Origin: an uncultured Bacteroides sp.
GTDB lineage: Bacteria > Bacteroidota > Bacteroidia > Bacteroidales > Bacteroidaceae
NCBI GenBank assembly: GCA_949288585.1
Contig: CASEKR010000012.1
Span: 1-42,345, forward strand
Length of the DNA stretch: 42,345 nucleotides
Reading direction: 5' to 3'
A model generated the notes under the pieces. That model was not told the DNA's origin. It did no database searches and saw only the letters and a list, made by a program, of their open reading frames with translations. Positions within the stretch are counted from its first letter, which is position 1. Each line of letters opens with the position of its first letter. This document shows, one piece after another, positions 31,457-41,189 of the stretch. The translations under genes were made by a program, and so were the position numbers.

Positions 31457-33022
31457 ATGGCAACAAGCAACCAACAGCGGCAGGAACTGCACAAAACGAT
31501 ATGGGCTGTGGCGGAAGATTTGCGCAACAGCGTGGACGGATGGGACTTCAAGCAATACGTGCTTGGCATGTTGTTCTACCGCTTTATTTCGGAGAACATA
31601 ACCAACTATATCAACAACTTGCAACGTGCAGCCGGATATGACGGTTTCGACTATGCCTCTTTCCCTGACGAGGAAGCGGAAAGCGCAAGGGAACAGATGG
31701 TAGTGGAAAAAGGCTTTTTCATTCTGCCCTCTGAACTGTTTTGCAATGTGAGGAAGCGGGCAAAGACGGATGCCAACCTGAACGAAACCCTGCAACAGGT
31801 GTTCACCAACATCGAATCGTCAGCTAAAGGCACGGAAAGCGAAGACGACCTGAAAGGATTGTTTGACGACATCGACGTGAACAGCAACAAGTTGGGCGCA
31901 ACGGTGGTGAAGCGCAACGAAACGCTGTGCAAAATTCTTGACAAGATAGGCACGCTCGACCTGAAAGGCGACTATGCCGACAATCAGATTGACATCTTTG
32001 GCGATGCGTACGAGTTCCTGATGACGATGTATGCCAGCAATGCAGGGAAATCGGGCGGCGAATTCTTTACACCACAAGAGGTCAGCAACCTCTTGGCGCA
32101 GATTGTCACCGTGGGAAAAACGGAAGTACGTAAGGTGTACGACCCGGCCTGTGGTTCGGGTTCCTTGTTGTTACAATTCGCGAAGTTGCTGGGCAAGGAG
32201 AATGTACGGGTAGGTTTCTTCGGGCAGGAAATCAACATCACCACCTACAACCTGTGTCGCATCAACATGTTCCTGCATGACATCAACTACAACAAGTTCG
32301 ACATCCATTGCGGCGACACGCTGACCGCACCCTATCATTGGGACGACGAGCCTTTCGATGCCATCGTCAGCAATCCGCCTTACAGTACAAAATGGGAAGG
32401 CGATGCCAACCCCACACTCATTAACGACCCACGCTTTGCCCCTGCCGGAGTACTTGCCCCTAAGACCAAGTCCGACCTTGCTTTCACCATGCACATGCTT
32501 TCGTGGCTGTCTACCGACGGCACGGCGGCGATAGTCGAGTTTCCCGGCGTGCTCTACCGTGGTGGGGCGGAGCAGAAAATACGCAAATACCTTGTGGATA
32601 ACAACTATGTGGATACGGTTATCCAACTGCCGCAAAATCTTTTCTTCGGCGTATCCATTGCCACTTGCATCATCGTGCTGCGCAAGAACAAGCGGGAGAA
32701 CAAGACGCTGTTCATAGACGCCTCGGCGGAATTCATCCACGAAGGCAATAAGAACAAACTGTCGCCGGAGAACATCACTCGCATCGTGGAGGAATACACG
32801 GAGCACAAAGTGATTCCCCACTTCTCGGCACTGATAGACAATGCCGCCATCGCCGAGAATGATTACAACCTTTCCGTCAGCAGCTATGTAGAGGCGGAGG
32901 ATACCCGCCCGCAAACGGACATCAGGGAACTGAACGAGCGTATTCGCCGCATCGTGGCACACGAGAACGAGTTGCGGGCGGAGATAGACAAGATTATTGC
33001 AGATTTGGAGGAAGCGGTATGA
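31457..33022 (+). CDS. hsdM: Type I restriction-modification methyltransferase subunit HsdM
   Basis: The 521-aa protein has an N-terminal helical HsdM domain (LHKTIWAVAEDLRNSVDGWD). An N6-adenine methyltransferase core follows, with SAM motif DPACGSGSLLLQF (residues about 229-241) and catalytic NPPY (about 306-309). The C-terminal tail (ELRAEIDKIIADLEEAV) contacts HsdS. Two HsdM with one HsdS methylate the bipartite target on both strands. The gene ends in an ATGA overlap with the next gene, so the operon is translationally coupled. The sequence appears intact. Confidence 0.96.
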   Translation: MATSNQQRQELHKTIWAVAEDLRNSVDGWDFKQYVLGMLFYRFISENITNYINNLQRAAGYDGFDYASFPDEEAESAREQMVVEKGFFILPSELFCNVRKRAKTDANLNETLQQVFTNIESSAKGTESEDDLKGLFDDIDVNSNKLGATVVKRNETLCKILDKIGTLDLKGDYADNQIDIFGDAYEFLMTMYASNAGKSGGEFFTPQEVSNLLAQIVTVGKTEVRKVYDPACGSGSLLLQFAKLLGKENVRVGFFGQEINITTYNLCRINMFLHDINYNKFDIHCGDTLTAPYHWDDEPFDAIVSNPPYSTKWEGDANPTLINDPRFAPAGVLAPKTKSDLAFTMHMLSWLSTDGTAAIVEFPGVLYRGGAEQKIRKYLVDNNYVDTVIQLPQNLFFGVSIATCIIVLRKNKRENKTLFIDASAEFIHEGNKNKLSPENITRIVEEYTEHKVIPHFSALIDNAAIAENDYNLSVSSYVEAEDTRPQTDIRELNERIRRIVAHENELRAEIDKIIADLEEAV

Positions 33023-34059
33023 GCGAAGTGACAAATATGAACAACCAGTTTCTCCGAGATATTCGGGGCATTATAGATGCAGCCCGGGCGCAAGCTGTAC
33101 GCAGTGTGGATTTCTGCCGGGTGCAGATGTATTGGCACATGGGCAAACGTATTTTCGAGGAAGAGCAACAGGGGAAAGACCGTGCCGATTACGGCACGTA
33201 CCTCATCAAGAACTTGGCTAAGCAGTTGGAACCTGAATACGGAAGCGGGTTCTCCTATCGTCAGTTGGCTTTTTGCCGTCAATTTTATCGGCTTTATCCG
33301 ATTGTGAACGCACTGCGTTCACAATTGAACTGGACGCAATACCGCATGTTGATTCAGATAGACGACCCGAACAAACGCGAGTATTACGAGTTGGAAGCCG
33401 TGAACAATGCCTGGACAGGGCGCGAATTGGAGCGGCAAATCCATTCGTTGCTTTACGAGCGCCTGTTGCTGAGCAACGACAAGGAAGCCGTTCTTGCCGT
33501 TGCCCGTAAGGAAAGAATCCCACAATCACCCTTGGAAATCATCAAAGACCCGATGTATTTGGAGTTTTTGGGACTGGAGCGCGAGGCGGCTTATTATGAG
33601 AAAGATTTGGAGTCGGCCATCATAACTCACTTGCAAAACTTCCTGTTGGAATTGGGGCAAGGCTTCACGTTCGTAGCGCGGCAGAAGCGCATCTTGTTGG
33701 AAGATGATGAGTTCTTTGCCGACTTGGTGTTCTATAACCGGTTACTAAGATGTTTTGTGGTGATTGAGTTGAAAACGGGCAAACTGACACATCAGGACTT
33801 GGGACAACTGCAAATGTATGTCAACTATTACGACCGCACGGAAAAGACCGCCGAGGAAAATCCTACCATCGGCATCCTGCTCTGCACCGACAAGAACGAC
33901 ACGGTGGTACGCATGGCTTTGCCCGAAGACAACAAAACCATCTTGGCCAGTGAGTATAAACTTTACCTGCCCACGCAAGCCCAGTTGGCAGATGAAGTGA
34001 GCCACGTGCGAAGAATGGTGGAAGAACAACATAATCTAAACAGGGAGGGGGAACAATGA
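33019..34059 (+). CDS. YhcG/DUF1016-type PDDEXK nuclease in the hsd operon
   Basis: The 346-aa protein has the DUF1016 N-terminal helical region (VDFCRVQMYWHMGKRIFEEE, GSGFSYRQLAFCRQFYRL, NWTQYRMLIQI). Its C-terminal PDDEXK nuclease domain has FADLVFYN with Asp near 237, VIELKTG with Glu and Lys near 251-253, and QLQMYVNYY. Such nucleases are frequently found inside or beside type I restriction operons in Bacteroidetes; their role is not settled. Here the gene is coupled on both sides by ATGA overlaps, with hsdM and with hsdS, and has a GGAGG ribosome-binding site. Its placement inside the operon argues for a shared function. Confidence 0.9.
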   Translation: MSEVTNMNNQFLRDIRGIIDAARAQAVRSVDFCRVQMYWHMGKRIFEEEQQGKDRADYGTYLIKNLAKQLEPEYGSGFSYRQLAFCRQFYRLYPIVNALRSQLNWTQYRMLIQIDDPNKREYYELEAVNNAWTGRELERQIHSLLYERLLLSNDKEAVLAVARKERIPQSPLEIIKDPMYLEFLGLEREAAYYEKDLESAIITHLQNFLLELGQGFTFVARQKRILLEDDEFFADLVFYNRLLRCFVVIELKTGKLTHQDLGQLQMYVNYYDRTEKTAEENPTIGILLCTDKNDTVVRMALPEDNKTILASEYKLYLPTQAQLADEVSHVRRMVEEQHNLNREGEQ

Positions 34060-35228
34060 ACAAGATAGAACAGATGTTGCAGGAACTTTGCCCGGAAGGG
34101 GTGGAGTATAAGAAGTTGGGGGAAGTGTGTGAAATATTGAGAGGGAAGAGATTGACCACAAGGGACTTAACGTCAAATGGCAAATTTCCCGTTTATCATG
34201 GAGGAATTGAACCTATTGGCTATTATTCTACAAATAATCGTATTGCAAATTCTGTGATGCTTATAAATGTAGGTGCGTCTGCTGGTACAGTTGGTTTCTG
34301 CGATGTAGATTTTTGGTCGTCCGATGGCTGTTTTTGTTTCACCCACAATGAAAACATAAGTCAAAAATATCTGTTTTTTGTATTACAATCTATGGAATCC
34401 TCCATAAAATCCAAAGTACGAAAAGCAGGAATACCTACATTAGATAATAAAGGGGTTGAACGCATTGAAATCCCCGTTCCTCCTCTCCCTATCCAAAAGG
34501 AAATAGTCCGTATTCTCGACCACTTCACTGAGCTTACAGCTTCGCTGCAAGCGGAGCTGCAAGCGGAGCTGCAAGCGCGGCAAGAACAATATAAATACTA
34601 TAAAGACAAATTGTTAAAACTGGATGTGGCTGAATATAGGACATTAGGTTCTTTATCAAAATTTAGACGCGGCTCATTTCCTCAACCATATGGAAATAAA
34701 GATTGGTATGATGGTGATGGGGCAATGCCTTTTGTTCAGGTGGCAGATATCGCTGACAATATGCAATTAGTGGCTGATACAAAAAGAAAAATATCCTTAT
34801 TAGCTCAACCAATGAGTGTATTTGCGCCTAAAGGTTCTATAATCATCAGTTTACAAGGCAGTATTGGGAAAATTGCAATTACTCAATATGATGCTTTTAT
34901 TGACCGTACACTTGCAATATTTCAAAATATAGCAAGCAATGTATTACCTAAATACTTTGTTTATCAATTAGAACGGATTTTTGAGATTAAAGAGAAAACG
35001 GCAAGAGGAAGTACTATAAAGACTATTACAAAAGAAGAATTTACGAATTTTCAAATTCCAATACCTTCCCTTTCCGAGCAGCACCGTATTGTTTCCATCC
35101 TCGACAAATTCGAGACATTGGTAAGCGACCTCTCCCAAGGACTTCCGGCAGAGATAGCCGCCGTACAGGAACAATACGAATACTATCGAAATAAATTATT
35201 AACGTTTAATCATATAAAATCAAACTGA
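34056..35228 (+). CDS. hsdS: Type I restriction-modification specificity subunit HsdS
   Basis: The 390-aa protein has two target-recognition domains (residues about 10-150 and 190-330), each followed by a conserved helix: IQKEIVRILDHFTELTASL and SEQHRIVSILDKFETLVSDL. TRD sequences are AT-rich compared with the conserved helices, as expected for exchanged domains. Between the central helix and the second TRD the repeated QAEL motif is encoded by three 12-bp units (34544-34579), as in EcoR124I-type subunits, where repeat number sets the spacer of the recognition site. The target sequence cannot be predicted. It overlaps the upstream nuclease gene by 4 bp. Confidence 0.94.
   Translation: MNKIEQMLQELCPEGVEYKKLGEVCEILRGKRLTTRDLTSNGKFPVYHGGIEPIGYYSTNNRIANSVMLINVGASAGTVGFCDVDFWSSDGCFCFTHNENISQKYLFFVLQSMESSIKSKVRKAGIPTLDNKGVERIEIPVPPLPIQKEIVRILDHFTELTASLQAELQAELQARQEQYKYYKDKLLKLDVAEYRTLGSLSKFRRGSFPQPYGNKDWYDGDGAMPFVQVADIADNMQLVADTKRKISLLAQPMSVFAPKGSIIISLQGSIGKIAITQYDAFIDRTLAIFQNIASNVLPKYFVYQLERIFEIKEKTARGSTIKTITKEEFTNFQIPIPSLSEQHRIVSILDKFETLVSDLSQGLPAEIAAVQEQYEYYRNKLLTFNHIKSN
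34544..34579 (+). repeat. 12-bp tandem repeat in the hsdS linker
   Basis: Three units of gctgcaagcgga (the last differing at two positions) encode the QAEL repeat in the central spacer helix. One unit adds exactly four residues, so slippage keeps the frame. Confidence 0.88.
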
Positions 35229-35229
35229 T

Positions 35230-35523
35230 ATGAAAGAATTAGATTTTAAAGCACGAATACAAGGATTAGTACATCAAGTAGTTTATAGTATAGGTAAAAA
35301 GAAAATACCTTATAAAATTTATTCTCTGCAAGGAGATGTATTAACTGTGCAAAGAGAAAGTACGAAAAATTTCGTAGAGTTAAGTATTGATGAATTATAC
35401 GAATATTTCACCAAAGAAACTACTCATAATACGCAAACGGCTCGAAAATACATCACTACCGGATATGTATATTCACCAGCCGCAGCAGTAATCAATGCAA
35501 TAAAACCAAAACAATCAAAATAA
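35230..35523 (+). CDS. Unknown 97-aa protein between hsdS and hsdR
   Basis: The 97-aa protein (MKELDFKARIQGLVHQVVYS) is not recognised. It begins one base after the hsdS stop and ends 5 bp before hsdR, so it is part of the operon. It is basic, mixed alpha/beta by appearance, and lacks catalytic or membrane motifs. The sequence KNFVELSIDELYEYFT and the C-terminal AAAVINAIKPKQSK stand out. Its AT content is much higher than that of hsdM and hsdR and resembles the hsdS recognition domains, which suggests it entered with an exchanged hsdS segment. A role in controlling restriction or in antirestriction is possible but unsupported. Confidence 0.75.
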   Translation: MKELDFKARIQGLVHQVVYSIGKKKIPYKIYSLQGDVLTVQRESTKNFVELSIDELYEYFTKETTHNTQTARKYITTGYVYSPAAAVINAIKPKQSK

Positions 35524-35528
35524 GCCGT

Positions 35529-38500
35529 ATGTCAGAGCAATACAAGATGGTGGCGGAAAATCCGCAAAGCACGGTCGTATCAGACTTTGAGCCGATTTAC
35601 CGTAAATCCACGCAATACCAAAGCGAGGCGGAAATGGAACAAGATTTCATCAGCCAGCTTGAAAAACAAGGCTATGAGTATCTGCCATTCAAGACAGAGA
35701 AAGAACTTATCGACAACCTGCGCCGCCAGCTTGAACGCCTGAACGATTATAAGTTTACCGACAAGGAATGGCAGTCGTTCTTTGCCGACAAAATTGCCAA
35801 CCGCAACTACGGCATTGAGGAAAAGACCGCCATCATACAAGAGGATTATATCCAACTGCTGACGCGCGATGACGGCACGGTGAAGAATATTTACCTGATA
35901 AACAAAGACAATATACACAACAATTCGTTGCAGGTCATCAACCAATACACACCGGATGGAGGCGTTAGGGAAAACCGTTATGACGTAACGATATTGGTGA
36001 ACGGCTTGCCGCTCGTCCACGTAGAGTTAAAACGCCGGGGCGTGGACATCAAAGAAGCGTTCAACCAAATCAACCGCTACAACCGCGAGAGCTTTTGGGC
36101 GGGCAGCGGACTGTTTGAGTATGTGCAACTCTTCGTTATCAGCAACGGTACGCAGACAAAGTATTACAGCAACACCACCCGCGCCTCGCACATAGCCGAA
36201 GCAAGCAAGCGCAGCCGCAAGCAAGGCAAACAGCAAACCAGCAACAGCTTTGAGTTTACAAGTTTCTGGGCTTCGAGAGACAACAAGGTGATAGCTGACT
36301 TGGTAGATTTCACCGCCACGTTCTTTGCCAAACATACATTGCTCCACATCCTTACAAAGTATTGCGTGCTGACATCAGAAAAACTGTTACTCGTGATGCG
36401 ACCTTACCAAATAGCCGCCACGGAAAGCATCCTGCAACAAATCCGCATTTCGACCAACTACAAGAAGTACGGCACAATAGAGGGCGGAGGCTACGTGTGG
36501 CACACCACGGGCAGCGGCAAGACGCTTACCTCATTCAAGACGACACGCTTGGCAAGCCGCATGGAGGGTATCGACAAGGTGCTGTTCGTTGTAGACCGCA
36601 AGGACTTGGACTACCAGACCATGAAAGAATACGACCGCTTCGAGAAAGGCGCAGCCAACAGCAACACCAGCACCGCCGTACTGAAACGCCAGCTTGAAGA
36701 CCCGCAGGCACGCATCATCATCACCACCATACAGAAACTGTCCGTGTTTATCGGCAAGAACCGCACACATGAGGTATATGGCAAGCACATCGTGTTCATT
36801 TTTGACGAGTGCCACCGTAGCCAATTCGGGGATATGCACACGGCCATCATCAAGTAATTCAAGCGTTACCATCTTTTCGGCTTCACGGGGACACCGATAT
36901 TCCCGGTAAACGCGGGGACAGGCGGCAAATTCGACTTGAAAACCACCGAACAGGCATTCGGCAAACAACTGCACATTTACACCATCGTGGATGCCATTGC
37001 CGACGGCAATGTGCTGCCATTCCGTGTGGATTACGTCAGCACTATGCGCGAGCAGGAGGACATCAGGGACGAACAGGTGCGCAACATCGACCGTGAGCGT
37101 GCGTTGGTATCCCCTGAACGCATCAACCGCATCGTAAGTTACATCTTGGAACACTTCGACCAAAAGACCAAGCGTAATGCCCGTTCATTCATGTTCAATA
37201 AATTGGTGAACATCGCGGAAATGGCAGCGGCAAAGAACAAGGAAGCTGTGGAGGAGAAGAAACAGAAAACACGGATGACGGGCTTCAACTCTATCTTCGC
37301 CGTTTCGTCCATTGATACTGCCAAACTCTATTATTTAGAGTTCAAGCGGCAGATGGCGCAGTTACCGCCTGACAAACAGCTGCGTGTAGCGACTATTTTC
37401 AGTTACAGCGCAAATGAGGCCGAAGACGGCACGGGACTGCCCGATGATGAGAACTCGGAGAACACCGACGGGCTGGATAAAAGTTCCCGTGACTTCCTTG
37501 AAGCGGCAATAAAGGATTATAACGCGATGTTCAAGACCAATTACGACACGAGTGCCGACCGTTTCCAGAACTATTACAAGGATGTGTCGTTAAGGATGAA
37601 GAACAGGGAAATAGATTTGCTCATCGTAGTAAACATGTTCCTGACGGGGTTTGACGCGACTACCCTGAACACCCTTTGGGTAGACAAGAACCTGCGGATG
37701 CATGGACTGCTGCAAGCCTATTCACGCACCAACCGCATACTCAACTCCATTAAGACATTCGGCAATATTGTCTGCTTCCGCAATCTGGAACAGGCCACAA
37801 ACGAAAGTATCGCCCTTTTCGGCGACAAAGAAGCTGGAGGCATCGTGTTGCTGAAAACCTTTGATGAGTATTACTACGGCTACAAAGATGACAAGGGCAA
37901 GGAAAATCCTGGCTATAAGGACTTGGTGGAAAAGTTGTTGGAGGATTATCCCATCGGGCAGCGCATCATTGGCGAGGACACGGAAAAGAAGTTCATCCGC
38001 CTGTATGGTTCTATCCTGAAAGCCACCAACCTGCTTACCACCTTCGACCAGTTTGCCGGAATGGAAATCTTGTCGCCTCGTGACGTGCAGGATTACCACA
38101 GCCTTTATATTGACCTTTACGACAAGTACCGCAAACAGAAAGAAGGCGACATTGTGAACGTGAATGATGACATCATTTTTGAGATGGAGCTTATAAAGCA
38201 AGTAGAGATAAACATCGACTATATTCTTTATCTCATTGCACAGATGCACGGCGACCACATAAAGGACAAGGAAATACGATTGTCTATTCAGAAAGCCATC
38301 AATTCAAGCCCCGACCTGCGCAACAAGAAAGATCTAATCGAGGATTTCATCGACCAACTAACGCCTGAAAAGGACGTAAACGATGATTGGCACAGGTTCG
38401 TCAAACAACAGGAAAAAGAGCAGTTGGACAAAATAATCAGCGAGGAAAACCTGAAACCAAAAGAAACCTACGAGTTTGTTTCACAATCGTTCAAGAACGG

Positions 38501-38669
38501 CGAGATAGAGGAAACTGGCACAGCTATTACCCGTATCCTGCCGCCCATCCCGTTATTCTCAAAAAACAAGGAGGATGACAGGGGAAAGAAAAAGAAGAAC
38601 GTCATCATTAAACTGCAAGCCTTTTTTGAAAAGTTCTTCGAAGTGTCGGGAGGGACATTTAATCAATAA
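35529..38669 (+). pseudogene. hsdR: Type I restriction endonuclease subunit HsdR with an internal stop
   Basis: Two collinear frames, 35529-36857 (442 aa) and 36858-38669, lie in the same reading frame and are separated only by TAA at 36855-36857. The first part has the N-terminal PD-(D/E)XK nuclease (YDVTILVNGLPLVHVELKRR), the Walker A HTTGSGKTLTS and DECHRSQFGDMH. The residues just after the stop give FKRYHLFGFTGTPIF (motif III). The rest contains FLTGFDATTLNTLWVDKNLR and YSRTNRIL of the second helicase half. A full-length protein would be about 1046 aa, the normal size. Neither half alone is likely to restrict DNA. A sequencing error is possible. Confidence 0.88.
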
Positions 38670-38741
38670 AAATGCCCATGGCACTTCTTGGCAATAACAT
38701 CGGCTATTTTTCGGGGTAATAGAAATCTGCCGTTTTTCAAA

Positions 38742-38850
38742 TTAACTGAACTGCGCCACCTTCCCGTTGATTGTAACCCGTCCCATGATGGGGGCAATTC
38801 TGTTCTTCTGCCGCAATCCGCTTTGATACGCTTTTTCAGCCCTCCGCCCA
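38742..38850 (-). pseudogene. Possible decayed tyrosine-recombinase N-terminal fragment
   Basis: On the minus strand a stretch reading GLRQKNRIAPIMGRVTINGK then VAQFS before a stop resembles the arm-binding N-terminus of Bacteroides integrases (K-x-G-x-x-PIMGRITVNG-x-x-QFS). There is no start codon in context, and the frame breaks on both sides. Recombinases beside hsdS loci often shuffle specificity genes, so this may be a relic. The rest of the 329-bp gap shows no gene. Confidence 0.42.
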
Positions 38851-38998
38851 ACTTCCGCGATTTTCTTCTAACTGCTTAATCTTCAATTTCCATTGCGTTA
38901 ATTCGCCGAAAATTGGCGGTTATTCCACAGATTCTCTGTAACTTTACCACGTGTTAGAATGCCCATATGTTATTGTTTTGATTTCCACACTATAAAAT

Positions 38999-40690
38999 AT
39001 GAATATGACTGGTTATAGATTCTTAGTATCTTTGTTTATCTGGTTGTCATCCTACGTCGTACCGGTATTTGCATTGCCGTCTCCCCAAGTTATTGATGTG
39101 ACTCGTTTTGGTGCCATTCCAGATGACCGTAAAGATGATTCGCGGGCATTGCGTAAGGCTGCCCAATATTGCCGGGAACATGCTGGCGTGACTTTGTTTT
39201 TCCCTCCGGGAACTTATCTGTTGCGGGACAAGGAAGCGGTAAGATTGGAAACGGAGGTGATGGCCGGGAAAATGGGAGAAAATCCCGAGCAAGTCATTTT
39301 TACCCCTTACTATCCGTATGTAAAAGGATTGGATTTGACGGGGGCGAAAGATGTAACTTTGTCCGGTCGGGGGGCAGTGTTGATGTGCGACGGATGGATG
39401 GAGCCTATTTCTATAACCGATTGTGAGAATGTGACAGTGATAGGACTAACCATTGATTATGTTCGCAAGCCTTTTGCCACAGGCCGGGTAACGGCTGTGG
39501 AAGATGCTTATTTTGATGTGCAATTTTTGGATGATCGTTTGATAACCAATGAAACGCCGTTAATGAGGATGACATTTTGGGATGAAGGAGCAGATGCCAT
39601 GCATCCCGAACCAATCTATTTTCCTAAAAGAGAAATATTGGGTGGCAACAGAGTCCGCTTTCACCATGCCATTCCTCGGGCATTGTCTGGCAGTGTGGCA
39701 GGTGTGGGCCATTCTTTTCATTTCCGTCCAGGAATATTGATTTTACGAAGCACAAACACGTCAGTCATAAATGTAACAATCCATTCGCAGCCGGGCATGG
39801 GCATTGTAGGTTTTGACAGCAAGGACATTTTCATTAAACAACTGGCTGTTGTGCCTGCTCCTGGGTATTATTTCTCTACTAATACTGATGCGACCCATTT
39901 TGCTTGTTGTGAAGGGATACTACATTTTTCCGGATGCCGCTTCAGGGGACAGGGAGATGATGCCACCAATGTGCATGGCTATTATCAGACGTTATTATCG
40001 GCAGACGGTTGCAAAACTCGTTTGCGTGTCAAGGCTCCTACTTATACACATGCCCAAGTGCCCGATGTGCCAAGGATAGGGGATGAAATGGAACTTGTGG
40101 ACAGGCGGACGTTATGTCCGGTGCGTACTTATAAGGTAGAACAGGTGGACTGGCATGAAGGAAGCCTGGAACCGATGGTTACGCTTGACGGAGAGTTACC
40201 TCAGGAATATTCTTCTTTTTTCCTGTTTAATGTAACGAAACTGCCGAAATTGATATTTGAAAATTCGTTGGTTGACAGCCATCATGCCCGAGGCGTGTTG
40301 ATAAAAACACGTGATGTCTTAGTGCAAAATAATGTTTTCCGCCGGGGGACTGGGACAGCCATCCATGTAGGAACGGAAGGTGGATGGCACGAAGGGACAC
40401 ATTCTAAAAAGGTGGTGATAAAGGATAATATGATAATAGGTTGTGGAAAGGGTGCAGGTAGTCAGCAGGGAGCTTGCGGCATAGCGGTGAATGCTTATGC
40501 GGACGACACGGAAGCTACTTATCTGCACGATGACATCAGGATAACGGGGAATATGATTTTGGGTGCAGGCAATGCTTGCGGTATCTATGTTGGGAATGCT
40601 AAGAATGTGACAGTAAGCGATAATAAAATCCGAGGTTGCGCACATGATGTTGTATTTCATAGTGTGACCCGGATAAATCAAGAAAATTGA
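38999..40690 (+). CDS. Secreted GH110-like alpha-1,3-galactosidase
   Basis: The 563-aa protein has a signal peptide (MNMTGYRFLVSLFIWLSSY and on to about Ala25). It then has a right-handed parallel beta-helix typical of GH110. VIDVTRFGAIPDDRKDDSRA, near residue 31, is the pectate-lyase-like entry. The characteristic run NTDATHFACCEG is near residue 298, followed by CRFRGQGDDATNVHGYY, which holds the acidic catalytic candidates. GH110 enzymes in Bacteroides remove alpha-1,3-linked galactose, as in blood group B antigen or related glycans. An intestinal glycan-foraging role is inferred. It stands alone, without SusC/SusD genes. Its AT content is higher than that of the hsd genes. Confidence 0.78.
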   Translation: MNMTGYRFLVSLFIWLSSYVVPVFALPSPQVIDVTRFGAIPDDRKDDSRALRKAAQYCREHAGVTLFFPPGTYLLRDKEAVRLETEVMAGKMGENPEQVIFTPYYPYVKGLDLTGAKDVTLSGRGAVLMCDGWMEPISITDCENVTVIGLTIDYVRKPFATGRVTAVEDAYFDVQFLDDRLITNETPLMRMTFWDEGADAMHPEPIYFPKREILGGNRVRFHHAIPRALSGSVAGVGHSFHFRPGILILRSTNTSVINVTIHSQPGMGIVGFDSKDIFIKQLAVVPAPGYYFSTNTDATHFACCEGILHFSGCRFRGQGDDATNVHGYYQTLLSADGCKTRLRVKAPTYTHAQVPDVPRIGDEMELVDRRTLCPVRTYKVEQVDWHEGSLEPMVTLDGELPQEYSSFFLFNVTKLPKLIFENSLVDSHHARGVLIKTRDVLVQNNVFRRGTGTAIHVGTEGGWHEGTHSKKVVIKDNMIIGCGKGAGSQQGACGIAVNAYADDTEATYLHDDIRITGNMILGAGNACGIYVGNAKNVTVSDNKIRGCAHDVVFHSVTRINQEN

Positions 40691-40696
40691 CTATGG

Positions 40697-40735
40697 CATG
40701 AGGGCGACCGCAAGGGGCGACCCTACACGTGCGGT
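40697..40735. repeat. GC-rich repeat ggcgaccgcaaggggcgacc
   Basis: The 36-40-base stretch contains gggcgacc twice around cgcaag. It looks like a dispersed Bacteroides intergenic repeat, but only one copy is present in the window. Confidence 0.35.
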
Positions 40736-40829
40736 ATTTGGATTTCCACTGACTGATAAAGGAGATGCAGGACAAACGAGGTACTGAATGAAAATCCACG
40801 AATAGTAGTTATATATGGATATTTATTTA

Positions 40830-40837
40830 TACATTTG
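40830..40837 (+). promoter_or_regulatory. -7 box of the HipB/HipA pair
   Basis: TACATTTG is a perfect -7 box, but no convincing -33 is visible. Its position inside the longest possible reading frame favours the downstream ATG at 40863 as the hipB start. Confidence 0.45.
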
Positions 40838-40862
40838 CAAGGGAATAGCAATATATGACTAT

Positions 40863-41189
40863 ATGGACAATCTTTCATATACCACCAACCAAGACATCAT
40901 CGCCCTTCTTTGCCAACGCTTGAAGGAGTACCGTCTTGCCGCCCGTATAAGCCAAAAGGAAATGGCGGAGAGGTCCGGCGTAAGCCTGACCACCATCAGC
41001 CATCTCGAACAGGGGATGAACCGGAACATCACGCTCAACAATTTCATTTCGCTTCTGCGTGTGCTGGGGCTGGAACAGCGTCTGTCTGACCTGCTGCCCG
41101 AACTGCCCGTACCCCCGATGGCGTTGAAACAGATGAACAAATACATACCCAAACGAGTAAGGAGGAGCAACCATGATACGGAATCTTGA
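40863..41189 (+). CDS. hipB: HipB-like XRE-family antitoxin/regulator
   Basis: The 108-aa protein starts MDNLSYTTNQDIIALLCQRL and contains a canonical XRE helix-turn-helix (LKEYRLAARISQKEMAERSG then VSLTTISHLEQG, residues about 19-53). The tail is basic. It should bind operators in its own promoter and neutralise the HipA kinase. The ATG at 40863 is preferred to 40815 because a -7 box lies at 40830-40837. It overlaps hipA by 17 bp. Confidence 0.87.
   Translation: MDNLSYTTNQDIIALLCQRLKEYRLAARISQKEMAERSGVSLTTISHLEQGMNRNITLNNFISLLRVLGLEQRLSDLLPELPVPPMALKQMNKYIPKRVRRSNHDTES

Noticed and set aside
36611-36862. A small gene at the hsdR stop
   Set aside because: It is an antisense shadow; the plus strand keeps hsdR similarity on both sides of the TAA.
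38663-38851. 62-aa minus-strand frame after hsdR
   Set aside because: It is out of frame with the recognisable integrase-like words and has no ribosome-binding site or family; treated as part of a decayed region.
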